Positions 6,790 to 14,506 of a DNA stretch of 14,776 nt are shown piece by piece. The stretch covers positions 1-14,776 of the forward strand of contig CAKUFD010000019.1 in the NCBI GenBank assembly GCA_934647195.1. The letters run 5' to 3'. Numbering within the stretch: the first letter of the stretch is position 1; each line of letters begins with the position of its first letter. A program made the translations under genes and the position numbers. Source of the stretch: an uncultured Collinsella sp. GTDB taxonomy: Bacteria > Actinomycetota > Coriobacteriia > Coriobacteriales > Coriobacteriaceae. The notes beneath the pieces are model-generated. The model was not told the origin of the DNA. It saw nothing but the letters and a program-made list of their open reading frames with translations, and made no database searches.

Positions 6790-7362
6790 ATGAAGAAGAA
6801 ACTCACGACGCTCGCGCTTATTCTGATCGCTGCACTGAGCATGCTCGCGCTGTGCGCCTGCAACAGCGGCCCTTCGGCGGAGGAAGTCATTCGAGAGGGT
6901 CTGTCCGAAGAGTTCGACATGATCGTCAACAGGAAGGGTGACGATTGGGACGAGATGATCAGCGATATCGAGGAGCAAGCTGACCTCTCCACGTTCGGCA
7001 TCGATGCCGAGGAGTTTGTCAACACCTTGTTCGATGGCTTTGATTACGAGATCACCTCGGTCGATGTTGACGAGGATAACGATACCGCCATGGCTCACGT
7101 GACGCTCACCTCCAAGTCCATGAAGGACGTGATGGATGCCCTTGAGAGCGCAGCCAATGATTTCATGAATGATCCTACCAACTATGAGGGTCTTAGCGAG
7201 GATGAAATCTACAAGAAGGTTGGCGAGTTGATGATGGACGCCATTCGTGGCGTTAAGACGCGCGAGATCGATGTGGATCTTGAGTGCGAGCGCGACGAGG
7301 ATGGCAACTGGACCGAGTCCGATAGCGTCGAGGATGAGATTACCAACGCTCTGCTGAGCTAA
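6790..7362 (+). CDS. Small acidic lipoprotein of unknown function
   Basis: A 190-residue predicted lipoprotein with no function I recognise. The basic MKKK start, hydrophobic core and lipobox LCAC (lipid-anchored C24) show export. The mature part is very acidic and helical in appearance: EEVIREGLSEEFDMIVNRK, DDWDEMISDIEEQ, then a beta-like stretch YEITSVDVDEDNDTAMAHVTL, and finally ECERDEDGNWTESDSVEDEI. This layout resembles small actinobacterial and firmicute lipoproteins of the DUF4878/DUF5105 kind, but the match is only by style. The ATG at 6790 follows GGAGG at 6780-6784. An in-frame opening further upstream has no comparable RBS. It has its own promoter-like site and a terminator, so it appears to be a single-gene unit. 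Confidence 0.82.
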   Translation: MKKKLTTLALILIAALSMLALCACNSGPSAEEVIREGLSEEFDMIVNRKGDDWDEMISDIEEQADLSTFGIDAEEFVNTLFDGFDYEITSVDVDEDNDTAMAHVTLTSKSMKDVMDALESAANDFMNDPTNYEGLSEDEIYKKVGELMMDAIRGVKTREIDVDLECERDEDGNWTESDSVEDEITNALLS

Positions 7363-7385
7363 TCTCCATTCGATAGTTTGCCGTG

Positions 7386-7415
7386 GGGGTCGGGAGTAAT
7401 TCCTGGCCCCTTTTT
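7386..7415 (+). terminator. Intrinsic terminator of the small lipoprotein gene
   Basis: The 10-bp stem 7386-7395 with 7401-7410 includes two G·U pairs, has loop GTAAT and is followed by five T (7411-7415). Confidence 0.88.
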
Positions 7416-7623
7416 GGTTGAAACAAAAACGAAACCCATCAACAACTCGAAAGATAAGAACGCAAAATCGAAAGTAAGGGGTTGTTAAGCGTGGGCTGGA
7501 ATGGAGACCGCGCATGAGCAGGGAGCATAGCGTGGGTGCATAAGGGGTGCTTGGCTGCGCGGTTTTGGTCAACATGGCGGCCCGTAGTTCGACGAAACGG
7601 TTACGAAACAATTCAAGCCCAGC
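7416..7623 (+). other. Noncoding stretch with a long-range inverted repeat
   Basis: No credible gene is seen here. ACCGCGCA (7507-7514) pairs with TGCGCGGT (7556-7563) across 41 nt, and TTT follows, so it could be the end of a small RNA or a weak terminator. AAATCGAAAGT occurs at 7465-7475 and again at 7864-7874, after the leader terminator. The CGAAA pentamer is frequent throughout. Confidence 0.4.
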
Positions 7624-7651
7624 TTGACTTCATTGAGCTAAAGCGTAGACT
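7624..7651 (+). promoter_or_regulatory. Promoter of the cstA leader
   Basis: TTGACT (7624-7629), a 16-bp spacer and TAGACT (7646-7651) match the sigma-70-type consensus at five and four of six positions. Transcription is expected to start near 7658, about 245 nt before the cstA ATG. Confidence 0.6.
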
Positions 7652-7657
7652 GCATAA

Positions 7658-7862
7658 ATGCAACGTAGGGAGATGGGAGTTCCACAGGAGCCCATCACTT
7701 TGTAGAGGAATGCCACAGCATGTTTATGAGCCAGCTACACATTATCAGCGTGATCATTATTTAGCGCGGGTTGGCGATAAACAGTCAGCCCGTGCCAAAT
7801 GCGGGCGGCTGATAAAAGACGAGGGCCGTCGAATCGAAAATCGACGGCCCTCGTTTTTTATC
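7658..7862 (+). ncRNA. Structured cstA leader RNA, candidate riboswitch or attenuator
   Basis: About 205 nt lie between the promoter and the end of a terminator hairpin. Hairpins that can form in order are GATGGG/CCCATC (7672-7677 with 7691-7696) with an inner TCC/GGA, TGTAG/CTACA (7701-7705 with 7735-7739) enclosing CAT/ATG, and a 12-bp hairpin at 7764-7775 with 7784-7795. An alternative pairing uses the right arm of the last one: GCCCG 7788-7792 with CGGGC 7802-7806, or TCAGCC 7785-7790 with GGCTGA 7807-7812. The latter reaches the foot of the terminator. I see no T-box, TPP, cobalamin, SAM, FMN or glycine riboswitch signature. The start is predicted and the fold is by eye. Confidence 0.5.
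7811..7862 (+). terminator. Strong terminator hairpin in the cstA leader
   Basis: A 22-bp inverted repeat (7811-7832 with 7841-7862, one G·U) has a GC-rich core and an A-run/T-run base, with T 7854-7859. It can work on either strand. It ends 41 nt before the cstA start, and no promoter is visible between them, so cstA expression must depend on read-through. Confidence 0.9.
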
Positions 7863-7903
7863 GAAATCGAAAGTGTTGGGGAAACCTCAGAAGGAAGGAT
7901 AGT

Positions 7904-9802
7904 ATGAACGGAGTTGTAGTCATGCTCGTGTGCGCGGCGGTTCTCGCCTGCGGCTATCTCGGGTATGGACGCTGGCTGGCCAATAAGTGGGGCGTCGACA
8001 AGGAGGCCCTCACTCCCGCTAAGCGCATGAAGGACGGCAAGAACTTCTCACCCGTCTCTGCATTCACCGCATTCTCGCACCAGTTCAGTTCGATCTGCGG
8101 TGCGGGCCCTGTTACGGGCACCATCGTAGCCATGGCTTTTGGCTGGCTGCCTGTCGTGCTGTGGGTGCTCGTCGGCGGCATCTTCTTTGGTGCCGTGCAT
8201 GACTTTGGCGCCCTGTATGCCTCGATGAAGAACAACGGCAAGTCGCTCGCCCAGCTCATCGAGAAGTACATCGGCAAGACCGGTCGTCGCCTGTTCCTGC
8301 TGTTCTGCTGGCTGTTCTGCATCATCGTTATCGCTGCCTTCACCGACATGGTGTGCGGCACCTTCAAGTTCACCCCGGTCATGGGCGCTGATGGTGTGGC
8401 TACCGCTGCCATCGACTTCACCAAGTCCTATGCTGCCGGCTGTGCGGGCACCATCTCGATCCTCTTCACCTTTGTTGCCATCGCCTTTGGCTATGCCCAG
8501 AAGAAGTTCAACCTCACGGGCGCTGCTGAGTTCGCCACCGGTGTGGTGCTGATGGTTCTCATGTTCGCCGTGGGTATGCAGTTCCCGGTGTATCTCGACA
8601 AGTTCCAGTGGTTCGCTGTTGTTATGGTCTACCTGGTCTTTGCCGGCGCCATGCCCATCAGCGTGCTCAAGACCCCGCGTGACTACCTCACCTCGATCAT
8701 GATGATCGTCATGATCGTCTGCGCCGTGCTGGGCATCTTTGTCCTGGGCGCTCAGGGCCAGGCCACGATGACCGCTCCTGTGTTCACCGGTTTCTCCACC
8801 GCCTCCGGCATGATGTTCCCCATCCTGTTTGTCTCCGTTGCCTGCGGCGCGCTTTCCGGCTTCCATAGCCTCGTGTCTTCCGGCACCTCCTCCAAGCAGG
8901 TTGAGAAGGAGGCCGACGCCGTCAAGGTTGGTTACGGTGCCATGATCGTCGAGTCCTTCGTGGGCATCCTTGCTATCGTTATCGCTGGCATCATGTTCTC
9001 TTCGATGAACACCGCTGGTACCGGTACCGTGAACGTGGCCAACGGCGGCCTCGCTTCCACTCCGTTCCAGATCTTCGCAGCTGGCATCGCTCGCGGCATG
9101 ACGGCCTTTGGCGTCGACCAGACCGTTGCCACCGTGTTCATGACCATGAACGTCTCTGCCCTCGCTCTCACCTCGCTTGACGCCGTTGCCCGCATCGCCC
9201 GCACCTCGTTCTCCGAGTTCTTCGCCAAGACCAACGACGCCCTGGCCATCAATGCCAAGACCGGCGTCATGAAGGTTCTGGGCAACCCCTGGTTTGCTAC
9301 TGTCGTGACCCTGCTTCCGGGTCTCGCCCTCGCCTTTGGCGGCTATGCCAACATCTGGCCGCTGTTTGGTGCTTCCAACCAGCTGCTCGGCGGCATGACC
9401 ATGATCACCCTCGCTGTGTTCTGCAAGTGCACCGGCCGTAAGGGCTGGATGCTCTATGTGCCCGTGGCGTTCCTGCTGGTATGCACCTTCACCTCCCTGG
9501 TGCAGAGCGCTCTGGGCTGCATGACCGCTATCCAGGCCTATGGTCTGTTTGGCTCGATTCCCGCGGCAACTGCCGGCGCCGCCGCGACGCCCGTGCTTGC
9601 CACCAAGGGCCTGCAGCTGCTCTTTGCCGTGCTGCTGATGGTCCTGGGCCTGATCGTTGCCGTGAACTGCCTGAAGGAGCTCTTTGGCAAGGAGGCTGGC
9701 TCCCTGCCCGACGAGGAGCCCGAATGGACCGAGATGGGTCGCGCCGAGTATGGCCGCGCATCCGTTGAGGCTCCTGCCGACGGGGCTGCTCAGAACGTTT
9801 AA
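7904..9802 (+). CDS. cstA: CstA family carbon-starvation transporter
   Basis: A 632-residue polytopic membrane protein of the CstA family, whose studied members import pyruvate or take up peptides. Family blocks are NFSPVSAFTAFSHQFSSICGAGP-like sequence (47-69), GWLPVVLWVLVG and GAVHDF (80-101), TPRDY (257-261), VACGALSGFHSLVSSGTSSK (312-331) with EADAVKVGYGAMIVES after it, and WPLFGASNQLLGG near 485. At least 14 hydrophobic segments are apparent. It is shorter than E. coli CstA (about 700) but normal for the family. The ATG at 7904 has AAGGAAGGAT at 7891-7900; an upstream opening in frame would read through the leader terminator. Codon use is strongly biased to C-ending codons, suggesting high expression. 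Regulation probably occurs in the leader RNA. Pyruvate versus peptide as substrate is undecided. Confidence 0.95.
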   Translation: MNGVVVMLVCAAVLACGYLGYGRWLANKWGVDKEALTPAKRMKDGKNFSPVSAFTAFSHQFSSICGAGPVTGTIVAMAFGWLPVVLWVLVGGIFFGAVHDFGALYASMKNNGKSLAQLIEKYIGKTGRRLFLLFCWLFCIIVIAAFTDMVCGTFKFTPVMGADGVATAAIDFTKSYAAGCAGTISILFTFVAIAFGYAQKKFNLTGAAEFATGVVLMVLMFAVGMQFPVYLDKFQWFAVVMVYLVFAGAMPISVLKTPRDYLTSIMMIVMIVCAVLGIFVLGAQGQATMTAPVFTGFSTASGMMFPILFVSVACGALSGFHSLVSSGTSSKQVEKEADAVKVGYGAMIVESFVGILAIVIAGIMFSSMNTAGTGTVNVANGGLASTPFQIFAAGIARGMTAFGVDQTVATVFMTMNVSALALTSLDAVARIARTSFSEFFAKTNDALAINAKTGVMKVLGNPWFATVVTLLPGLALAFGGYANIWPLFGASNQLLGGMTMITLAVFCKCTGRKGWMLYVPVAFLLVCTFTSLVQSALGCMTAIQAYGLFGSIPAATAGAAATPVLATKGLQLLFAVLLMVLGLIVAVNCLKELFGKEAGSLPDEEPEWTEMGRAEYGRASVEAPADGAAQNV

Positions 9803-9838
9803 GCACGCCTGAGCGCACTGTTCGTACATCGTTATATT

Positions 9839-9876
9839 CGCCCGAGTGCTCTGCAGCCGCACTCGGGCGTTTTTTT
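9839..9876 (+). terminator. Intrinsic terminator of cstA
   Basis: The 11-bp perfect stem 9839-9849 with 9859-9869 has a 9-nt loop and is followed by seven T (9870-9876). Confidence 0.95.
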
Positions 9877-10017
9877 GTTTTGGCGAGGATCTGACGGAGC
9901 GGGCGGGGCTCATGCACTTGCAGCGACCCTGATGCGGCGCACTCCCCGTGGAATCGTCCCAGCAAGAAGCGCCGTTACGGCTCCATGGGGTACCATACAG
10001 ACGTTTGTGTTTATAGT

Positions 10018-10025
10018 CGAGGAGG
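10018..10025 (+). promoter_or_regulatory. Ribosome binding site fixing a GTG start at 10031
   Basis: CGAGGAGG ends 5 nt before the GTG at 10031. The frame is open back to 9875, but that start lies in the cstA terminator U-run and has no such site. A TACCAT at 9991-9996 could be the -10, without a good -35. Confidence 0.65.
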
Positions 10026-10030
10026 CTTGT

Positions 10031-12001
10031 GTGTCTTCATCTTTGTATAGCGATAACCAAAGCGACGTCGATGCGCTAACGCGCCGTATCGCCGCTCTTA
10101 CCTCGTTGAGCTCCAAGCAGGCCGCTGTCATCTCGCGCGGCTTGTTGGGGCGTAAGGTGCTCAAAATCAAGTCGAGCTCGCTGGGCGGGCTTTTCCGCTC
10201 GATCGATAAGGATATCGATACCAAGCGCCTGCGCGACGAGTTTATCAAGTCGGGTCTGATCGAGCGCATCGACGATACCGGTGTTGATGGTCGCCCGGCC
10301 ATCTATTCGATTTGCGCAAAGGTCTCCGAGCTTATCGTTGTCGATGGCGCCGAGGACTTGAGCGACGGCTTTGATGCCGAGGAGGAACCGGCGCCTGCCA
10401 AGGCTCCCACTGCCGAGGTTGAGGCTGCTGGGGAGGCTGCGCCTGTGGCGGTGGCGCACGAACCCAAGAAGGATTCCGGTTCAGTGGAGCCTGCTGCCCC
10501 TCAGGCTGAGGCTGCTCGTCATGATCAGGTGCTGCCTGCTGTCGTGCCTTCTGAGGCGGTTCAAAAGGAAGAGGCCAGGCCGGATGATAAGCCGGTGGCC
10601 TTTGTTTCGAAGGTGGGCCGCGGTGCGCGCGTGCATCGCCGCGCGGATGGCAAGAAGGCAACGCAAGGCACCCAGGGCAATCCCGTCGAGCAGCAGAAGC
10701 CCGCTGAGCCAAAGGCTCAAAAGGCCGAAGTTCACGCCATGGGATCAAAAAAGCAGCAGTCCCAGGCCCAGGATACGCCGTCTGTCTCTGTTGAGAAGAA
10801 AGCGCCAGCTCCTCAAGAGGCTCCTGTTTCAAAGAAAAACGCTGCACCCAAGCATACGGAGACAAATCAGGGTCACGTGGCCGTTGCCGAGCGCGGCGCT
10901 CAGGGCAAGCATGAGACGGCTAAAAAGGAAAGTTCTACGGGCAGGAAGCGCGGGAAGAGGTCCGGGCGTCAGGCGGATTCCGGTTCGTCACGCAAGCAAG
11001 ATGCGCCTTCGACTCGGACAAAGGGTTCTGCTCGTCCGGGCGATTCTGCCCAGCCTGAACCTCGCTCCATCATGCGCGTGATTCGAGGGCAGCTTGCGAA
11101 GGTAGCGACGGTACTGCCGCTTTCCGCTGTTGCGCAAAAAGACCGCGTCCAATACGCCAAGATCACGCGTGTTGATAATCGTCCGCCGGCGAAGGCTGCC
11201 GAGCGCGAGCATACGCATCAAAACGCCAAGCAACAGTTTGCCCATGATTTTGAGGCCATTACCACGTGGATTGAGCAGACGGGTGGCATGGATACCCCGT
11301 ACGCTTCGCGCCGTCAACGTGCCTTTGAGATTTTTAACGACGAGAAAGCTTTTGATGGCAAACGCGGCGAGCGTCTGTTCAAGCGCTTGAACGACCGCGG
11401 CGTCAACGTGGCGGCACTCAAGATCACGCCGTCTCGTCCGTATCACTTCACGAGCTTCTTTGGCATTGGGGCCAACAAGCCGTTCATCATGGTCGAGAAT
11501 ATCGACACCTACGACGAGATCGCACGCCTGCTGCGCGGCAAATCGTCGGTCAAGCTCTTTGGTGTGCGCGTGAGCGGCGTTATCTTTGGCAGTGGCTGCA
11601 AGGCGAGCGTCTCGCACGCGCTGGACGATTACCTGTCCGATATCGGCTATGGATATGACTATGTGTACTATGCGGGCGATATCGACCGTGAGGGTGCGCG
11701 CATCGTCGAGCAGGCTCGCGCGGCTAATAATACGAAGATTCGCATGCATGCCGGTATGTACAAGGCTATGCTGGCTGCCCACAAGCGCCGCTTGAAGGAC
11801 GGCCGCGGGGTGGAGCGTGCGTCCGAGAACCAGGGCGTGCCGCAAAACCTGGCACGCGCTATTGCCGACCTGCCCATGGTCACGCGCGTGCAGTTCCGCA
11901 ACATCTTGCGCGAGGGCGGCCGTATCCCACAGGAGATCCTGACCTCGGCCGATTACCGCGACTCAAGCTCCGGTAGTCTCGACCGCATCCTCAACAGCTA
12001 G
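10031..12001 (+). CDS. Orphan JetD-like TOPRIM protein with winged-helix-like N-terminus and long disordered linker
   Basis: A 656-residue predicted cytoplasmic protein starting with GTG. Residues about 12-103 look like a winged-helix DNA-binding domain (LSSKQAAVISRGLLGRK, helix KRLRDEFIKSGLIERI, wing DDTGVDGRPAIYSI). Residues about 112-395 are disordered, first acidic and Ala/Pro/Glu-rich, then Lys/Gln/Arg-rich with a KRGKRSGRQ basic patch. Residues about 400-656 resemble the C-terminal (DUF2220) part of JetD: RRQRAFEIFNDEKAFD (427-442) recalls the family's RERSLEIFGDEK-like block. VENIDTYDEI (E489) and YYAGDIDREGARI (D550, D552) give the Glu and DxD of a TOPRIM metal site, as in topoisomerase VI A/Spo11 relatives. 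JetD cuts plasmids for the Wadjet SMC complex, but no jetA, jetB or jetC is near, so the role is open. The TOPRIM assignment is from motifs only. Confidence 0.75.
   Translation: MSSSLYSDNQSDVDALTRRIAALTSLSSKQAAVISRGLLGRKVLKIKSSSLGGLFRSIDKDIDTKRLRDEFIKSGLIERIDDTGVDGRPAIYSICAKVSELIVVDGAEDLSDGFDAEEEPAPAKAPTAEVEAAGEAAPVAVAHEPKKDSGSVEPAAPQAEAARHDQVLPAVVPSEAVQKEEARPDDKPVAFVSKVGRGARVHRRADGKKATQGTQGNPVEQQKPAEPKAQKAEVHAMGSKKQQSQAQDTPSVSVEKKAPAPQEAPVSKKNAAPKHTETNQGHVAVAERGAQGKHETAKKESSTGRKRGKRSGRQADSGSSRKQDAPSTRTKGSARPGDSAQPEPRSIMRVIRGQLAKVATVLPLSAVAQKDRVQYAKITRVDNRPPAKAAEREHTHQNAKQQFAHDFEAITTWIEQTGGMDTPYASRRQRAFEIFNDEKAFDGKRGERLFKRLNDRGVNVAALKITPSRPYHFTSFFGIGANKPFIMVENIDTYDEIARLLRGKSSVKLFGVRVSGVIFGSGCKASVSHALDDYLSDIGYGYDYVYYAGDIDREGARIVEQARAANNTKIRMHAGMYKAMLAAHKRRLKDGRGVERASENQGVPQNLARAIADLPMVTRVQFRNILREGGRIPQEILTSADYRDSSSGSLDRILNS
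10364..11215 (+). other. Coding region of the disordered linker of the JetD-like protein
   Basis: This stretch codes for residues about 112-395. It is dominated by Ala, Pro, Glu, Lys, Gln and Ser, without hydrophobic clusters except a short MRVIRGQLAKVATVLPLSAVAQ segment (348-369). That segment may be an amphipathic binding motif. Charge shifts from acidic (112-160) to basic (190-335). Confidence 0.65.
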
Positions 12002-12003
12002 CG

Positions 12004-12041
12004 AATGTGACAAAAAGTCGACAGGTTTATTTTGTCACATT
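12004..12041. other. Inverted repeat with TGTGACA/TGTCACA arms
   Basis: The 12-bp perfect arms AATGTGACAAAA (12004-12015) and TTTTGTCACATT (12030-12041) flank a 14-nt spacer. It begins 3 nt after the stop of the JetD-like gene. It could be an AT-rich bidirectional terminator or a dispersed repeat. The T-run lies inside the stem, so terminator strength is doubtful. Confidence 0.55.
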
Positions 12042-12057
12042 TTCACAAGTCCTTCAT

Positions 12058-12092
12058 AAAAGGCGCCCGCATTGCAGTGCGGGCGCTTCCCT
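12058..12092. terminator. Bidirectional terminator between the JetD-like gene and tex
   Basis: The GC-rich 9-bp stem 12063-12071 with 12078-12086, extended by A/G with T/T pairs, has TTCCCTTTTG on the plus side and CTTTTAT on the minus side. On the minus strand it lies just past the tex stop codon and is a good intrinsic terminator. It also closes plus-strand transcription. Confidence 0.82.
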
Positions 12093-12096
12093 TTTG

Positions 12097-14250
12097 TTAT
12101 CGAGGCTCAACCATGCTGAGCGAGATTTTCTTTCGCTCGCGATCGACTTTTTCGATCCACACGTCGATGGTGTCGCCTACGCGAACAACGTCGCTGGGAT
12201 GCTTGACAAAGCGGTTGGCCATCTTGGAGATATGCACCAGGCCGTCCTGGTGCACGCCGATGTCGACAAACGCGCCAAAGTCCACAACATTGCGTACCGT
12301 ACCCTTGAGCTTCATGCCCGCCTCCAGGTCATCGATGGAGAGGGCGGAACGGCTAAAGACGACCTCTGGAGCGTCATCACGAGGGTCGCGGCCGGGCTTT
12401 TTGAGCTCGTCGATAATGTCGATGAGGGTCAGGATGCCACAGCCGAGCTCTCCGGCGAGTTCTCCGATGCTGCCCACACGGCGCTCGATATCGGGGATAC
12501 CGCCGCGCTTGAGCTCGTCGGCCTTAACGCCTGCGCGCTTAAGCACCTCGTTGGCGACGGCATAGCTTTCGGGGTGGACGCTTGTGGCGTCGAGCGGATT
12601 CTTACCATCTGCGATGCGAAGGAATCCCGCGGCGTTGAGATAGGCCTTGGGACCGAGCTTTGAGACCTTCTTGAGCTGCGCGCGGTCGGTAAAGGGGCCA
12701 TTTTCCTCGCGGTAGGCGACGATATTGCGAGCGACGGTCGGTGTGATGCCGGACACATAGCCCAGCAGACTCGTGCTCGCGGTATTCACATCGACGCCCA
12801 CGCGGTTGACGACGTCTTCGACAACGTTGCCCAGTGAGTACGAAAGCTCGGTTTGATCGAGGTCGTGCTGGTACTGGCCAACGCCGATGGACTGGGGCGG
12901 AATCTTGACGAGCTCGGCCAGGGGGTCTTGCAGACGATGGCCCAGGCTGAGAGCGCCACGCACCGTGACGTCGAGGTTGGGATACTCCCGGCTCGCCAGC
13001 TCGGAAGCCGAGTAAACCGAGGCGCCGGCCTCGTTGACGATGGTGTAGCGAAGCTCGGGCGCCTGCTCGGAGATGAATTCGCTCACGACCTCCTCGGTCT
13101 CGCGGCTAGCTGTGCCGTTGCCGATGACAATGGTGTTGACCTTATCTTTTTTGACCAGGCGCGCCAGTTCGCGCTTGGTGCCGGCAACGTCGTGGCGCGG
13201 CTTGGTGGGGTAGACGACGCCGTGGTCGAGCAGCTTGCCGGTCTCGTCCATGACGGCAACCTTGCAGCCGGTGCGATAGCCGGGATCGAGGGCCAGCACG
13301 CGTGCACCGCGAACCGGGCGAGCCGAAAGCAGGCCCTCGAGGTTCTTGGCGAACACGGTGATGGCGTCGGCCTGGGCGCGCACGGTGAGCTTGGCGCGGG
13401 CCTCGCGTTCAAGTGAAGGCGCCATGAGGCGCTTGTAGCCATCGGCGATGGCGGCATCGAATATGGGAGCGAAAACGCCCTGGCGGCGCGGCCAGCGGCT
13501 TCCCAGGCGCGAAACAGCTGCCTGGTTGTCGACGTTCACGCGGACGCGCAGCTTCCCTTCGCGCTCGCCGCGGTCGATGGCGAGGACGCGATGGTTGGGA
13601 ATGCGACGCAGCGGCTCGTCGTAGGCGTAATAGGGCTCGTACGGGGTCTTTTCGGTGGGGTCGGTGGCTTCGACCACGATATCGGCGGTGTTTTGAGTGA
13701 AAGCGCGCAGGTCGGCGACGTTCTCGGGGTCTTCGGCGACGATCTCGGCCACGATATCCGATGCTCCCGCAAGGGCTTTTTCGGCGGTGTCGAAGCCGGC
13801 GTCCTCGTTGATGTATGCCGCGGCGGCATCGATTGCCGAGCCTCCGCCCTTGGGGCTCGCCTGCATGATGATCATATTGGCAAGCGGCTCGAGTCCCGCC
13901 TCGCGGGCTTTTTGGGCGCGCGTCATGCGCTTCTTGCGATAGGGCTTATAGAAGTCTTCGACACGCTGGAGTTGTTCGGCTTCGCGGATCTGCTGTTCCA
14001 GCTCGGGCGTGAGCTTGCCCTGGGCATTGATGAGCACGATGACATCCTCTTTGCGCTGTTCGAGATTGCGCAAGTAGCCCAGGCGCTCGTTGAGCGCGCG
14101 GAGGGCGACGTCATCCATGCCGCCAGTTGCTTCTTTGCGGTAGCGGGCGATAAAGGGGATGGTGTTCCCCTCATCGATGAGCTTGACGGCTGCCTCGACG
14201 TCGGTGGCTTTAAGGTCGAGCTCGCGAGCAAGTTGGGCGATGAGATCCAT
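12097..14250 (-). CDS. tex: Tex family RNA-binding transcription accessory protein
   Basis: A 717-residue cytoplasmic protein, full length for Tex, a conserved nucleic-acid-binding factor related to Spt6. Order of parts: helical N-terminal Tex domain with LIDEGNTIPFIARYRKEATGG (24-44) and FYKPYRKKRMT (100-110); YqgF/RNase H-like domain starting RVLALDPGYRTG (317-328); helix-hairpin-helix region with VGVDVNTASTSLLGYVSGI and KLGPKAYLNAAGFLRI (484-546); and S1 RNA-binding domain with LKGTVRNVVDFGAFVDIGVHQDGLVHIS (648-675) to the end. The ATG at 14250 is preceded by AGGAG (14259-14255). A longer reading to 14304 would run through the promoter. It is convergent with the JetD-like gene and monocistronic in this window. 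Confidence 0.97.
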   Translation of the reverse strand: MDLIAQLARELDLKATDVEAAVKLIDEGNTIPFIARYRKEATGGMDDVALRALNERLGYLRNLEQRKEDVIVLINAQGKLTPELEQQIREAEQLQRVEDFYKPYRKKRMTRAQKAREAGLEPLANMIIMQASPKGGGSAIDAAAAYINEDAGFDTAEKALAGASDIVAEIVAEDPENVADLRAFTQNTADIVVEATDPTEKTPYEPYYAYDEPLRRIPNHRVLAIDRGEREGKLRVRVNVDNQAAVSRLGSRWPRRQGVFAPIFDAAIADGYKRLMAPSLEREARAKLTVRAQADAITVFAKNLEGLLSARPVRGARVLALDPGYRTGCKVAVMDETGKLLDHGVVYPTKPRHDVAGTKRELARLVKKDKVNTIVIGNGTASRETEEVVSEFISEQAPELRYTIVNEAGASVYSASELASREYPNLDVTVRGALSLGHRLQDPLAELVKIPPQSIGVGQYQHDLDQTELSYSLGNVVEDVVNRVGVDVNTASTSLLGYVSGITPTVARNIVAYREENGPFTDRAQLKKVSKLGPKAYLNAAGFLRIADGKNPLDATSVHPESYAVANEVLKRAGVKADELKRGGIPDIERRVGSIGELAGELGCGILTLIDIIDELKKPGRDPRDDAPEVVFSRSALSIDDLEAGMKLKGTVRNVVDFGAFVDIGVHQDGLVHISKMANRFVKHPSDVVRVGDTIDVWIEKVDRERKKISLSMVEPR

Positions 14251-14294
14251 AGGACTCCTAGCGTTCGTTGGTGCGTTTGAGCAATGGGCCAACA

Positions 14295-14303
14295 AGGATA
14301 CCA
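14295..14303 (-). promoter_or_regulatory. Extended -10 promoter of tex
   Basis: On the minus strand TGGTATCCT (14303-14295) gives a TG-n extended -10, very like the pyrE one. No -35 consensus is seen 17 bp upstream. The predicted start is near 14288, leaving a 5' leader of about 38 nt. Confidence 0.5.
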
Positions 14304-14506
14304 TTGCATGCGACGCTGATGCTTTGGAGCAATTATTTGGCAGTTGGCTCCTTGCGGTATCTTGAGGGCTTCGAGCGAGCTGCTTGTCGTGGAGAGCTGG
14401 GTATTTGATGCGAATTCGCTGATTGCGCGATCTGTTTTGCTCGCCTTTTTTGGAAAACCGGGTCGGAAAGCTGAGGAGGAGGGCCTTTGGTTCAAGGAAC
14501 TTCCCG
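14304..14506. other. Noncoding region upstream of tex
   Basis: No gene, repeat or RNA that I can support is seen in this part. Short open frames here lack RBSs and coding character. Confidence 0.5.

Noticed and set aside
7536..7907. 123-residue plus-strand open frame upstream of cstA
   Set aside because: It runs through the promoter, the hairpins and the 22-bp terminator, lacks an RBS and has no coding character.
8048..9913. Very long open frame on the minus strand opposite cstA
   Set aside because: It is a shadow of the GC-biased cstA codons, rich in His/Gly/Asp/Glu, with no domain, and it crosses the cstA terminator.
13591..14280. 229-residue plus-strand frame opposite tex
   Set aside because: Gly/Val/Asp-rich antisense shadow of tex. 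The real protein is on the minus strand with all Tex domains.
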